Notes under the pieces: model-generated | What the model saw: only the letters and a program-made list of their open reading frames with translations | Databases searched by the model: none | Told to the model about the DNA's origin: nothing | Translations under genes and position numbers: made by a program | Assembly: GCA_903925275.1 (NCBI GenBank) | Contig: CAIYES010000139.1 | Coordinates: 1 to 34,020, forward strand | From: an uncultured Bacteroidales bacterium | GTDB taxonomy: Bacteria > Bacteroidota > Bacteroidia > Bacteroidales > FEN-979 | Direction of reading: 5' to 3' | DNA: 34,020 bases | Shown: in pieces, positions 1-7,268 of the stretch | Position numbering within the stretch: the stretch's first letter is position 1 | Layout of the letters: each line of letters opens with the position of its first letter

Positions 1-163
1 ACCCATGGGTCGTCTCCATGATGCAAAACATATCGTTTCCATAAACTGAGACGACCCATGGGTCGTCTCCATGATGCAAAACATATCGTTTCCATAAACT
101 GAGACGACCCATGGGTCGTCTCCATGATGCAAGACATGAACTGAGACGACCCATGGGTCGTCT
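1..163. repeat. 53-bp tandem repeat with perfect 22-bp palindrome
   Basis: Two identical 53-bp units occupy 1-53 and 54-106. A third unit, 107-148, is 11 bp shorter because the segment around ACATATCGTTTCCATAA is contracted. A partial fourth unit covers 149-163. Each junction forms a perfect inverted repeat with half-site GAGACGACCCA followed by its reverse complement (22 bp inside the array, 20 bp at the right end). The array stops 4 bp before the rfbB stop codon, so it is the 3' flank of the minus-strand polysaccharide operon. In RNA the palindromes would form strong hairpins. It resembles the dispersed GAGACG...CGTCTC palindromes I recall from Bacteroidota genomes. The left end lies at the window edge, so the copy number is a minimum. 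Confidence 0.93.
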
Positions 164-167
164 GTAC

Positions 168-1217
168 CTAACGTTTGGTGTATTGTTTGTCGTAATATTT
201 CTGATAATCACCGGATGTTACATTTTTCATCCATTCTTCATTTGCCAGATACCAGTCAACAGTTTTTTCAAGCCCTTCATCGAACTGCAGGCTGGGTTTC
301 CATCCCAGTTCATTCTGAATTTTGGTTGAATCGATTGCATAACGCAAATCGTGTCCGGCACGGTCCTTTACGTAGGTAATCAGGTTCTCGGACGTTCCGG
401 GTGATCTTTTAAGCTTACGATCCATGATTTTACATAACAACCGGATCAGGTCGATGTTTGTCCACTCATTGTGCCCACCAATGTTATAGGTTTCTGCAAC
501 TTTTCCTTCATGAAAAATAAGATCGATGGCATTGGCATGATCTTCCACGTACAACCAGTCGCGGATGTTGGCGCCCTTTCCGTAAACCGGAATCAGAATA
601 TTGTTTTTGATATTGTGTATGGCCAGTGGGATCAGTTTTTCGGGGAACTGAAAAGCGCCGTAATTGTTAGAGCAATTGGAAATCACCGTAGGTAGGCCAT
701 ATGTATGGTAATAGGCTCTTACCAGGTGGTCGGAACTTGCCTTAGAGGCAGAATAAGGACTACGTGGATCGTAGGCTGTGTTTTCATAGAAAAACCCAGT
801 CGTTCCAAGCGAACCATAAACTTCATCGGTTGAGATATGATAAAACTTCTTACCTGAATAATCCTCCCAGATCACCCGGGCGGCATTCAGGAGGTTTACC
901 GTGCCAACAATATTGGCAAAAATAAATTCCATAGGACTGCTGATGGACCGGTCAACATGCGATTCGGCGGCAAGATGAATAACCCCGTCAAACCGATACT
1001 TTTTAAAAAGCTTCTTCATCAGCTCACCGTCTGTGATATCTGCCTTGACAAATTCATAATTGGGCTCATTTTCGATTTCGAGCAGGTTGGTTAAGTTTCC
1101 TGCATAGGTCAGATTGTCAAGGTTCACAATTTTGTAATCAGGGTACTTTTTTACAAACCTGCGAACAACATGAGAACCAATAAAACCGGCACCCCCGGTG
1201 ATCAAAATTGTCTTCAT
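168..1217 (-). CDS. rfbB: dTDP-glucose 4,6-dehydratase
   Basis: Extended short-chain dehydrogenase of 349 aa, the usual length for RfbB/RmlB. It converts dTDP-glucose to dTDP-4-keto-6-deoxyglucose in the cytoplasm, the branch point for dTDP-rhamnose and other deoxysugars of surface polysaccharide. Visible motifs are the NAD-binding TGGAGFIGSH near residue 8, HLAAESHVDRS near residue 81, the active-site triad region STDEVYG with T130/D131/E132, and the catalytic Y155-SAS-K159. The start is an ATG preceding MKTILITGG, as expected for the family. It is the last gene of the minus-strand sugar cluster, 86 bp behind galE. No rfbA, rfbC or rfbD lies in the window, so the final sugar is not fixed by what is seen here. 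The stop codon is 4 bp from the palindromic repeat array at the window edge. Confidence 0.95.
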   Translation of the reverse strand: MKTILITGGAGFIGSHVVRRFVKKYPDYKIVNLDNLTYAGNLTNLLEIENEPNYEFVKADITDGELMKKLFKKYRFDGVIHLAAESHVDRSISSPMEFIFANIVGTVNLLNAARVIWEDYSGKKFYHISTDEVYGSLGTTGFFYENTAYDPRSPYSASKASSDHLVRAYYHTYGLPTVISNCSNNYGAFQFPEKLIPLAIHNIKNNILIPVYGKGANIRDWLYVEDHANAIDLIFHEGKVAETYNIGGHNEWTNIDLIRLLCKIMDRKLKRSPGTSENLITYVKDRAGHDLRYAIDSTKIQNELGWKPSLQFDEGLEKTVDWYLANEEWMKNVTSGDYQKYYDKQYTKR

Positions 1218-1266
1218 AAAACTGTATTTTCTTGATAAAACTATTTCCTAATCATCATTCAGCAAG

Positions 1267-1292
1267 TAAGGGCACAAAATTTTGCGCCTTTA
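1267..1292. repeat. degenerate GGGCACAAAA palindrome between galE and rfbB
   Basis: A 26-bp dyad centred between 1279 and 1280, core GGGCACAAAA followed by TTTTGCGCC, with one mismatch (A1274/C1285) and one G-T pair. It is a third, diverged copy of the palindrome found in elbB (6006-6027) and at the end of buk (6153-6176). Lying in the 86-bp galE-rfbB gap, it could form an intercistronic hairpin in the minus-strand transcript. Confidence 0.8.
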
Positions 1293-1303
1293 TCATTGTC
1301 TCA

Positions 1304-2323
1304 CTATTTCTTTTTAGCCAGCGATTGTTCCCATTTCCATGCCGACCGGGTCATTTCATCTAAAGTTTTTTCGGCTTTCCAGCCCAGTTCTTTATTTGCA
1401 AAATCAGTATCGGCCCATACTTTGACGATGTCGCCGGGACGACGTTCCCTGATTTCGTAATTCAGTTTCACCCCCGAGGTCCGTTCAAACGACTTAATTA
1501 CTTCCATAACCGAAAAACCATTCCCCGTACCCAGGTTGAATACCTCCACATTTTTTTTGCATTTTCCGTCGGTTAGCCTCTCTACCGCAATAACGTGGGC
1601 TTTGGCCAGATCGACCACATGGAGGTAGTCACGGATAGCAGTGCCGTCGGGGGTATCATAATCATCGCCCCAAACCCTCAAAAACGGACGTTTACCGATA
1701 GCAGTCTGCGTGATATATGGCATAAGGCAATTGGGAACACCCAGCGGGAGTTCGCCGATAAAAGCAGTATCATGAGCCCCGATGGGGTTGAAGTATCTTA
1801 AAAGAATTCCGCGGATATTGGCGTTGATACTGGTATCAGTGATAATCTCTTCGCAAATCTGCTTTGTATTCCCATAAGGAGAAGCTGCTTTTTGAATTGG
1901 GGTGTCTTCTCTGGCCGGAAGCAGCTCAGGCTGTCCATAAACCGTACAGGATGAGGAAAATACAATATCGCTGATGTTGTTATCGATCATGCCTTGCAAA
2001 ATATTGATCAGCGATAACAGATTGTTGCGGTAATAGATCAATGGATATTCAACAGATTCACCAACTGCTTTGAATGCGGCAAAGTGAATAATGGCACTGA
2101 TATCGTTGTGCAGTTTGAAAAAGTCGGAGGTTTTTTCAGGCTCAGTGAGATCAAATTTCTCAAACAAAGGTTTCCTTCCCGATATCTTCGCAATGTTATC
2201 CAGCACTTCAATGGATGAATTGGAAAGATTGTCGACAATAATCACCTCAAACCCCTTTGCCTGAAGTTCAACAACAGTATGTGATCCGATGTAACCCGTT
2301 CCGCCTGTGACAAGAATTTTCAT
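1304..2323 (-). CDS. galE: UDP-glucose 4-epimerase
   Basis: Extended SDR enzyme of 339 aa, matching the ~338 aa length of GalE. It interconverts UDP-glucose and UDP-galactose (some relatives also the N-acetyl forms) using tightly bound NAD+. The Rossmann motif TGGTGYIGSHT lies at residues 6-16, DNLSNSS at 31-37, the active-site serines SSSCTVYG at 123-130, and the catalytic Y150-GNT-K154. The C-terminal substrate domain contains the typical LRYFNPIGAH and NLGTGNGFSV segments. It sits between the wbp-type genes and rfbB in the same orientation, which suggests supply of galactose-type precursor to the same polysaccharide. Substrate preference cannot be read from the sequence by eye. Confidence 0.95.
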   Translation of the reverse strand: MKILVTGGTGYIGSHTVVELQAKGFEVIIVDNLSNSSIEVLDNIAKISGRKPLFEKFDLTEPEKTSDFFKLHNDISAIIHFAAFKAVGESVEYPLIYYRNNLLSLINILQGMIDNNISDIVFSSSCTVYGQPELLPAREDTPIQKAASPYGNTKQICEEIITDTSINANIRGILLRYFNPIGAHDTAFIGELPLGVPNCLMPYITQTAIGKRPFLRVWGDDYDTPDGTAIRDYLHVVDLAKAHVIAVERLTDGKCKKNVEVFNLGTGNGFSVMEVIKSFERTSGVKLNYEIRERRPGDIVKVWADTDFANKELGWKAEKTLDEMTRSAWKWEQSLAKKK

Positions 2324-2391
2324 AACGAAGTCATTTGAATAATGAATTCAACTTAAAATTCATCAAGATTTACTATATAAAACAAACTAAT

Positions 2392-3387
2392 TTATAAACT
2401 TTTTGCAATTGTTTTCAAAATAGGGTGATAATCGCCTTTTAAGCCTACCGGTTGATTATGGCGGATATAGCAAACGATGTTGATGCTTTGTTTGGCATCC
2501 CTGAGACCAAATCCGCGGCCGGCAATAATTTCACGGTACACCTCCGTGTGCAGGTCGGCGAACCCATCACTGAATTCAATCTCCTGCTCGCCCATTCGCA
2601 ATGAGCGATAGGTTCTTTTTCCTGATTTGCGAACCACTTCAGGAATATCATTGTAATCAATGCTTAAAAACCATCGGATATTTGCATGTTCAAGTTTAAG
2701 TAAACCGGCGGCTTTGTTTTCACTCATAACATGGACAATGTTTTCTTTCATGTCTCCAAATACCCAGGTAAGCATATCAAAGAAATGGACGCCAATGTTT
2801 GTGGCAATGCCCCCCGATTTTGACATGTCGCCTTTCCATGCACGGTAATACCAGTTTCCGCGGGAGGTTATGTAGGTCAGATCCAGGTCATACATTTTAT
2901 CCCACGGACCTTGTTGAATCTGTTCGCGGAGGGCTATAATAGCAGGATGTAGCCGTAATTGCAGAATTGTATATACCTTTTTTCCTGTTTCTCTTTCGAT
3001 CTCGTTCAGGGCATCAAGATTCCATGGATTCAGCACAATGGGTTTTTCGCAAATTGCATGTGCGTCATTGCGCAGAGCCAACCGGATATGTGAATCGTGC
3101 ATGTAATTTGGCGAACAGATGCTCACAAAATCCACCTTTTTATCACTCACCACTTTGTTTGGTACAACAATCCGGCGTAATTTGTCAAGGTGCCTGTCGA
3201 ACCGTTCGGGTTCGATAAAAAAGTCGGCTTCGGGAAAATAGCTGTCGAGGATACCAACCCCGTCGTAAGGGTCGAGTGCACAAAGCAAGCGGTTTCCGGT
3301 ATCTCTGATCGCTTTCATGTGGCGCGGAGCGATATACCCGGCCGCACCGATGAGTGCAAAATTTAAGGGTTTCGTTATCTCAGTCAT
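2392..3387 (-). CDS. wbpB: Gfo/Idh/MocA dehydrogenase, WbpB/WlbA type
   Basis: A 331-aa NAD(P)-dependent oxidoreductase. The N-terminal Rossmann motif is GAAGYIAPRH (residues ~14-23) and the family motif CEKPIVLNPWNL lies near residue 125. The sequence after the Rossmann fold (ALDPYDGVGILDSYFPEADFF) is characteristic of WbpB/WlbA, which oxidises C3 of UDP-GlcNAc uronic acid to the 3-keto sugar. The two neighbours upstream on the same strand encode the next two steps, WbpE aminotransferase and WbpD acetyltransferase. The start is 3 bp after the wbpD stop codon, so the genes are almost certainly co-transcribed. The first enzyme of the pathway, WbpA (UDP-GlcNAc 6-dehydrogenase), and the WbpI epimerase are not in the window. 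Confidence 0.88.
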   Translation of the reverse strand: MTEITKPLNFALIGAAGYIAPRHMKAIRDTGNRLLCALDPYDGVGILDSYFPEADFFIEPERFDRHLDKLRRIVVPNKVVSDKKVDFVSICSPNYMHDSHIRLALRNDAHAICEKPIVLNPWNLDALNEIERETGKKVYTILQLRLHPAIIALREQIQQGPWDKMYDLDLTYITSRGNWYYRAWKGDMSKSGGIATNIGVHFFDMLTWVFGDMKENIVHVMSENKAAGLLKLEHANIRWFLSIDYNDIPEVVRKSGKRTYRSLRMGEQEIEFSDGFADLHTEVYREIIAGRGFGLRDAKQSINIVCYIRHNQPVGLKGDYHPILKTIAKSL

Positions 3388-3390
3388 ATA

Positions 3391-3975
3391 CTATTTTTCA
3401 AGTTTTACAACTTTGCCATCTATAGAGAGTTGGTATTTTTCGAGACTTTCAGGACATATAGCAACCCCATCTACATCGAAATGAAGACGATGGCCATATT
3501 CGCTCATCCAGCCAATGTGGCGGCCCGGATTACCGACGATCAGTGCATAGGCGGGAACATCTTTTGTTACCACGGTTCCTGCGCCAATAAATGAGAATTC
3601 GCCGATCTCATTGCCACAAACGATGGTGGCATTGGCACCAATCGATGCACCATGCTTTACAACGGTAGTCTGATATTGATCCCTCCGTAAAATGTGGCTT
3701 CGTGGATTGATAACATTGGTAAAAACCATGGATGGCCCGAGAAACACATCATCCTCGCAGATCACCCCGGTGTATATTGAAACATTGTTCTGAACCTTCA
3801 CATTCCTGCCAAGAATCACATCCGGTGAAATAACCACATTTTGTCCAAGGTTACAGTTTTCACCTATTACACATCCTTTCATAATGTGTGAAAAATGCCA
3901 TATCCTGGTTCCTTTTCCGATTCTGCATCCTTCATCAATAATGGCCGATTCGTGGGCAAAATATTCTGTTTCCAT
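3391..3975 (-). CDS. wbpD: WbpD-type amino-uronate N-acetyltransferase
   Basis: A 194-aa left-handed beta-helix acyltransferase. Hexapeptide repeats run through most of the protein ([85 protein letters not shown]). It should acetylate the 3-amino group of UDP-GlcNAc3NA using acetyl-CoA, giving UDP-GlcNAc(3NAc)A. I chose the ATG at 3975 ([10 protein letters not shown]) because a longer reading from 4074 would run about 100 bp into wbpE. The chosen start leaves a 2-bp gap after the wbpE stop, which is typical operon packing. Neighbouring wbpE and wbpB encode the two preceding steps. Confidence 0.88.
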   Translation of the reverse strand: METEYFAHESAIIDEGCRIGKGTRIWHFSHIMKGCVIGENCNLGQNVVISPDVILGRNVKVQNNVSIYTGVICEDDVFLGPSMVFTNVINPRSHILRRDQYQTTVVKHGASIGANATIVCGNEIGEFSFIGAGTVVTKDVPAYALIVGNPGRHIGWMSEYGHRLHFDVDGVAICPESLEKYQLSIDGKVVKLEK

Positions 3976-3977
3976 AA

Positions 3978-5108
3978 TCAACGGTTTAAAAAATCGAGCA
4001 CGTTTTGGGTGATATAGGCCAGTTGCTCCTGATCCAGTTCCGTATGCATGGGAAGAGAGAAAACCGTTTCGCAAAGATGTTCTGTTACGGGAAAATCTCC
4101 GGGTTTGTAACGCGGATCGAGATAGGCTTTCTGCATATGAAGAGGCACCGGGTAATATATCATGGCAGGAATTTCCCTGGATGCAAGATATTCGATCAGC
4201 GCTTTTCTGTCAACATTTTTCGTCACCAGGGTGTATTGATGAAATACATGATTTGACTTTGGATAACGGGCAGGGGTTTTCAACTGAGGATGATTTTTAA
4301 AGGCATTATCGTAAAAATCAGCTGCGCTGCGGCGTTTGGCAGCATATTCATCAAGACGTGCCAGTTTCACTTTTAGAATTGCTGCCTGAATGCTGTCGAG
4401 GCGTGAGTTAACCCCGATGTAATCGTGATAATAACGAACAGTCATGCCATGGTTCACCACCACGCGCATCTGTTTGGCAAGATCATCGTTGTTTGTAAAG
4501 ATGGCGCCCCCGTCGCCATAACATCCCAGATTCTTTGAGGGGAAAAAGGAGGTACACCCGATGTCCCCAATGGTCCCGGCTTTTTTGGTGGTACCATCGT
4601 TGAAAAAATAATCGGATCCAATGGCCTGGCAGTTATCCTCAATCACAAATAGGTTGTGTTTCCTTGCTAATTCCATTATCTCTTCCATCGGTGCAGTCTG
4701 TCCGAAGAGATGAACCGGCACAATTGCTTTTGTTTTCGGGGTGATGGCACGTTCAATGGCTCTGGGATCAATATTGAAGGTGTCGGGATCCACATCCACC
4801 AGTACCGGAGTCAGCTTTAACAATGCAATTACTTCAGCGGTGGCAATGAAGGTAAAAGAAGTGGTGATCACTTCATCACCCGGTTTAAGATTAAGCGCCA
4901 TCATAGCAACCTGAAGAGCGTCGGTGCCATTGGCACACGGAACTACATATTTGACACCAAGGTATTGTTCAAGATCTTTCTGAAAGGAATTTACCGCCGG
5001 GCCGTTGATAAAGGCACAGGAATCAATCACTTCCTGAATTCCTTTGTCAATTTCAGCTTTTATGCTAAGGTATTGATTGCGCAGGTCAACCATCTGGATT
5101 TTATTCAT
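3978..5108 (-). CDS. wbpE: DegT/DnrJ/EryC1 aminotransferase, WbpE type
   Basis: A 376-aa PLP-dependent sugar aminotransferase. The cofactor-binding lysine is K192 in [16 protein letters not shown]. The PLP-contacting acid is D158 in [10 protein letters not shown], and [12 protein letters not shown] (61-72) binds the phosphate. In the WbpE pathway it aminates the 3-keto sugar made by WbpB, with glutamate as donor. DegT enzymes are diverse, but a wbpB and a wbpD homologue directly downstream make the UDP-GlcNAc3NA assignment likely. It is the first gene of the minus-strand cluster. A Bacteroidota -7 element lies about 36 bp upstream of the start. Confidence 0.88.
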   Translation of the reverse strand: MNKIQMVDLRNQYLSIKAEIDKGIQEVIDSCAFINGPAVNSFQKDLEQYLGVKYVVPCANGTDALQVAMMALNLKPGDEVITTSFTFIATAEVIALLKLTPVLVDVDPDTFNIDPRAIERAITPKTKAIVPVHLFGQTAPMEEIMELARKHNLFVIEDNCQAIGSDYFFNDGTTKKAGTIGDIGCTSFFPSKNLGCYGDGGAIFTNNDDLAKQMRVVVNHGMTVRYYHDYIGVNSRLDSIQAAILKVKLARLDEYAAKRRSAADFYDNAFKNHPQLKTPARYPKSNHVFHQYTLVTKNVDRKALIEYLASREIPAMIYYPVPLHMQKAYLDPRYKPGDFPVTEHLCETVFSLPMHTELDQEQLAYITQNVLDFLNR

Positions 5109-5143
5109 CAGGATCAGTTTTTGAGTTTCAATTCAAATTTTTG

Positions 5144-5151
5144 CAAACGTA
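5144..5151 (-). promoter_or_regulatory. putative -7 promoter element for the wbpE-rfbB cluster
   Basis: On the minus strand this reads TACGTTTG, an exact match to the Bacteroidota sigma-A -7 consensus TAnnTTTG, 36 bp before the wbpE ATG. No convincing -33 TTG is present at the usual 19-21 bp spacing. Confidence 0.5.
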
Positions 5152-5327
5152 CTTTGTTTTTTCGATAATACATTAAATTGTAAAAAAAATTGTCACTTGA
5201 TGCCGACATTTTCTTTGTGATTCTCCAAGATTTTCCTCGCTGCTTTCAAGAAATAAGTTGGAAAACGAATTAACCCAAAAGAGACACGAAGGTACAGGAA
5301 AAGATGAAAAAATTGGTTGATTTTTTT

Positions 5328-5335
5328 TACTTTTG
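5328..5335 (+). promoter_or_regulatory. putative -7 promoter element for elbB
   Basis: TACTTTTG matches TAnnTTTG and lies 37 bp before the chosen elbB ATG. The 264-bp gap 5109-5372 thus holds divergent promoters for the sugar cluster and elbB. I see no other structure in it. Confidence 0.5.
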
Positions 5336-5372
5336 ATATTTGCCTTCATACCCAACTAAAAACCATACGAAC

Positions 5373-6131
5373 ATGAAAAAATTTGCAGTTGTTTTATCCG
5401 GTTGTGGTGTTTACGACGGTGCAGAGATACACGAGGCGGTGCTCACGCTCCTGGCAATTGACAGGGCAGGTGCTTCGTTCCAGTGTTTTGCCCCGGATGT
5501 TTTGCAACATCATGTGATGAACCATGTCACCGGAAAAGAGATGCCCGAAAAACGGAATGTGCTCATTGAATCGGCCCGCATAGCCCGGGGAAATATAAAA
5601 CCTCTATCTGCATTCAAGGCTGGCAACTATGACGCGCTGATCATTCCAGGTGGCTTTGGGGCAGCTAAAAACCTGTGCAACTGGGCTATTAAGGGGGATA
5701 ACTGCACGGTTGATCCCGGTGTGGAGGCTGCCGTCAAAACCATGTTTGAAGCAGGCAAACCCATTGGAGCCATGTGCATTGCCCCGGTTATCCTGGCAAA
5801 GCTGTTCAAAGGTACAACCCTTACCACCGGTGCGGATCCTGCCTCGAAAAGTTTTATTGAAAAAACAGGTAACCGGTATGCAACAACCACCCATGGCGAA
5901 GTGATTGCCAACAGTGGACAAAAATCGTTTGGAGAGGCACAAAACGTTGTTGGGGCACAAAACGTTGTTGGGGCACAAAACGTTGTTGGGGCACAAAATT
6001 TTGTTGGGGCACAAAATTTTGTGCCCCTACTGTTCACCACCCCATGCTACATGCTGGATGCGACTATTTCACAGATAGCTGAAGGAACAGAGAATATCGT
6101 GCGGGAGATGATGAAAGCCCTGAATGGTTGA
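5373..6131 (+). CDS. elbB: ElbB-like DJ-1/PfpI protein with repeat insertion
   Basis: A 252-aa member of the DJ-1/PfpI superfamily, closest to ElbB (glyoxalase III-like, formerly linked to isoprenoid synthesis; its physiological role is unsettled). MKKFAVVLSGCGVYDGAEIHE is the diagnostic N-terminus. ALIIPGGFGAAKNL (89-101) and the nucleophile elbow GAMCIAP with C135 are intact. ElbB is normally about 217 aa. The excess comes from residues ~189-219, where repeated AQNVVG units and the peptide AQNFVPLL are encoded by tandem repeats and a palindrome. The normal C-terminal strand resumes at TTPCYMLDATI. The reading frame is preserved through the insertion. The ATG at 5373 is chosen because the family starts at MKKFAV; an upstream in-frame start at 5340 would sit on the -7 element. 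Confidence 0.92.
   Translation: MKKFAVVLSGCGVYDGAEIHEAVLTLLAIDRAGASFQCFAPDVLQHHVMNHVTGKEMPEKRNVLIESARIARGNIKPLSAFKAGNYDALIIPGGFGAAKNLCNWAIKGDNCTVDPGVEAAVKTMFEAGKPIGAMCIAPVILAKLFKGTTLTTGADPASKSFIEKTGNRYATTTHGEVIANSGQKSFGEAQNVVGAQNVVGAQNVVGAQNFVGAQNFVPLLFTTPCYMLDATISQIAEGTENIVREMMKALNG
5936..6027 (+). repeat. 18-bp tandem repeat ending in a palindrome, inside elbB
   Basis: Three identical 18-bp units (GGCACAAAACGTTGTTGG) occupy 5936-5989. A variant with TTTTG in place of CGTTG fills 5990-6007. The array ends in a perfect 22-bp palindrome at 6006-6027, half-site GGGGCACAAAA plus its reverse complement. The unit length is a multiple of three, so the host frame stays open and encodes repeated AQNVVG. 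Related copies lie at 6138-6178 and 1267-1292. Confidence 0.95.
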
Positions 6132-6137
6132 ATGCAT

Positions 6138-6178
6138 AGCACAAAAGGTTGCAGGGGCACAAAATTTTGTGCCCCTAC
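6138..6178. repeat. intergenic copy of the 18-bp unit plus palindrome
   Basis: A degenerate 18-bp unit (6138-6155, four mismatches to the elbB unit) abuts a perfect 24-bp palindrome at 6153-6176, half-site AGGGGCACAAAA plus its reverse complement. The arrangement copies that in elbB. The element lies between the convergent elbB and buk stop codons. Its outer CTA supplies the buk TAG stop, and its hairpin could act on both transcripts. Confidence 0.9.
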
Positions 6179-7251
6179 TTATATACCGACACCTCCAACT
6201 CCCCGCGTACTACCATCAGGCCGTTGATGGCCAGGGCACGCATTTCATCTTCTCCTGGGTAAATATGGATGGGGGCTAATTTATAAACCCGTTCCTGGAT
6301 CCAGTTGACGAATCCTTTATCGTAGGCAATGCCACCAGTGATCAGGATGGCATCCACTTCACATTTCAATACGGTGTACATCTCGCCAATGTATTTGGCA
6401 ACCTGGTAAGCCATGGCATGATAAATCAGTTCAGCTTCTGCATTGCCTGCATCAACCATCTTTTCCACATCATAGGCATTGTTGGTTCCGAGATAGGCCA
6501 CCAGCCCTCCTTCGCCTTTTACCATTTTTTGAACCTCCTTGTGTGAATATTTTCCACTGAAGCAAAGTCGTACAAGGTCCATTACAGGCAAGGTTCCGCT
6601 GCGTTCAGGGCTGAAAGGCCCCTCACCGTCGAGCCCCTGGTTTACATCAATCACACGACCCTTGCGGTGAGCTCCGATGGTAATACCCCCTCCAAGGTGA
6701 ACCACAATAAGATTGAGATCCTCGTATTTGCGGCGGATCGACCTGGCATATTCACGGGCAACCGCTTTCTGGTTCAAGGCATGGAATATTGATAGACGAT
6801 AAAACAAGGGATGACCCGATATCCGTGCAATATCATCAAATTCGTCGACCACGATGGGATCAACAATATAAGCCTTGGCTTTAGGCAATGCAGTAACCAG
6901 GTCGTGCGCGATCAACCCGCCAAGATTGCTGGCATGTTCTCCGAACGGACTTGTTTTCAGGTCGGAGATCATCATGTCATTAACTTCATAAATGCCGGAG
7001 GGAATGGGTTTCAATAGTCCTCCCCTGCCAACAACTGCCTGCAGGTCATGGATCTGCATGTCAGCTTCTTTCAATTGCTGCAGAATGATCTCTTTTCGAA
7101 ATTCAAACTGATCCGTGATTTTAGAGAAGGGAGCAAGATCATCGGGTGAGTGTTTGATATTTTTTAAAAAAACCGGTTCCGAGTTTTGATACACGGCAAT
7201 TTTTGTGGAAGTTGATCCCGGATTAACCGCAAGAATCCTAACGTCTTTCAT
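6175..7251 (-). CDS. buk: Butyrate kinase family acyl kinase
   Basis: A 358-aa acetate/butyrate kinase (ASKHA fold), the usual Buk length. It transfers phosphate from butyryl-phosphate or a branched acyl-phosphate to ADP, giving the free acid and ATP. Family motifs are NPGSTSTKIAVY (9-20), VGRGGLLKPI near 94, VVHLGGGITIGAH near 202 and DAILITGGIAYDKGF near 310. It is the last gene of ptb-permease-buk, 17 bp after the permease. The TAG stop is contributed by the GGGGCACAAAA palindrome, so the original C-terminus may have ended slightly differently. Substrate could be butyryl-, isobutyryl- or isovaleryl-phosphate; sequence alone does not decide. Confidence 0.93.
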   Translation of the reverse strand: MKDVRILAVNPGSTSTKIAVYQNSEPVFLKNIKHSPDDLAPFSKITDQFEFRKEIILQQLKEADMQIHDLQAVVGRGGLLKPIPSGIYEVNDMMISDLKTSPFGEHASNLGGLIAHDLVTALPKAKAYIVDPIVVDEFDDIARISGHPLFYRLSIFHALNQKAVAREYARSIRRKYEDLNLIVVHLGGGITIGAHRKGRVIDVNQGLDGEGPFSPERSGTLPVMDLVRLCFSGKYSHKEVQKMVKGEGGLVAYLGTNNAYDVEKMVDAGNAEAELIYHAMAYQVAKYIGEMYTVLKCEVDAILITGGIAYDKGFVNWIQERVYKLAPIHIYPGEDEMRALAINGLMVVRGELEVSVYK

Positions 7252-7268
7252 ATTTGTACTTTTATCAG

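Noticed and set aside
1..163. CRISPR-like array
   Set aside because: The units are contiguous 53-bp tandem repeats with identical interiors; there are no unique spacers and no cas genes.
111..329. Short plus-strand open frame over the repeat array
   Set aside because: It begins in the tandem repeat and runs antisense through the 3' end of rfbB; no recognisable protein.
2342..2363. ATGAATT/AATTCAT hairpin between wbpB and galE as a terminator
   Set aside because: The 7-bp A/T-rich stem has no T-tract and lies within a probable operon; chance occurrence is likely.
5604..6040. Antisense open frames over elbB with cysteine-rich CPNNVL or CAPTTF repeats
   Set aside because: They arise from the opposite strand of the 18-bp tandem repeat; the plus-strand frame encodes conserved ElbB motifs.
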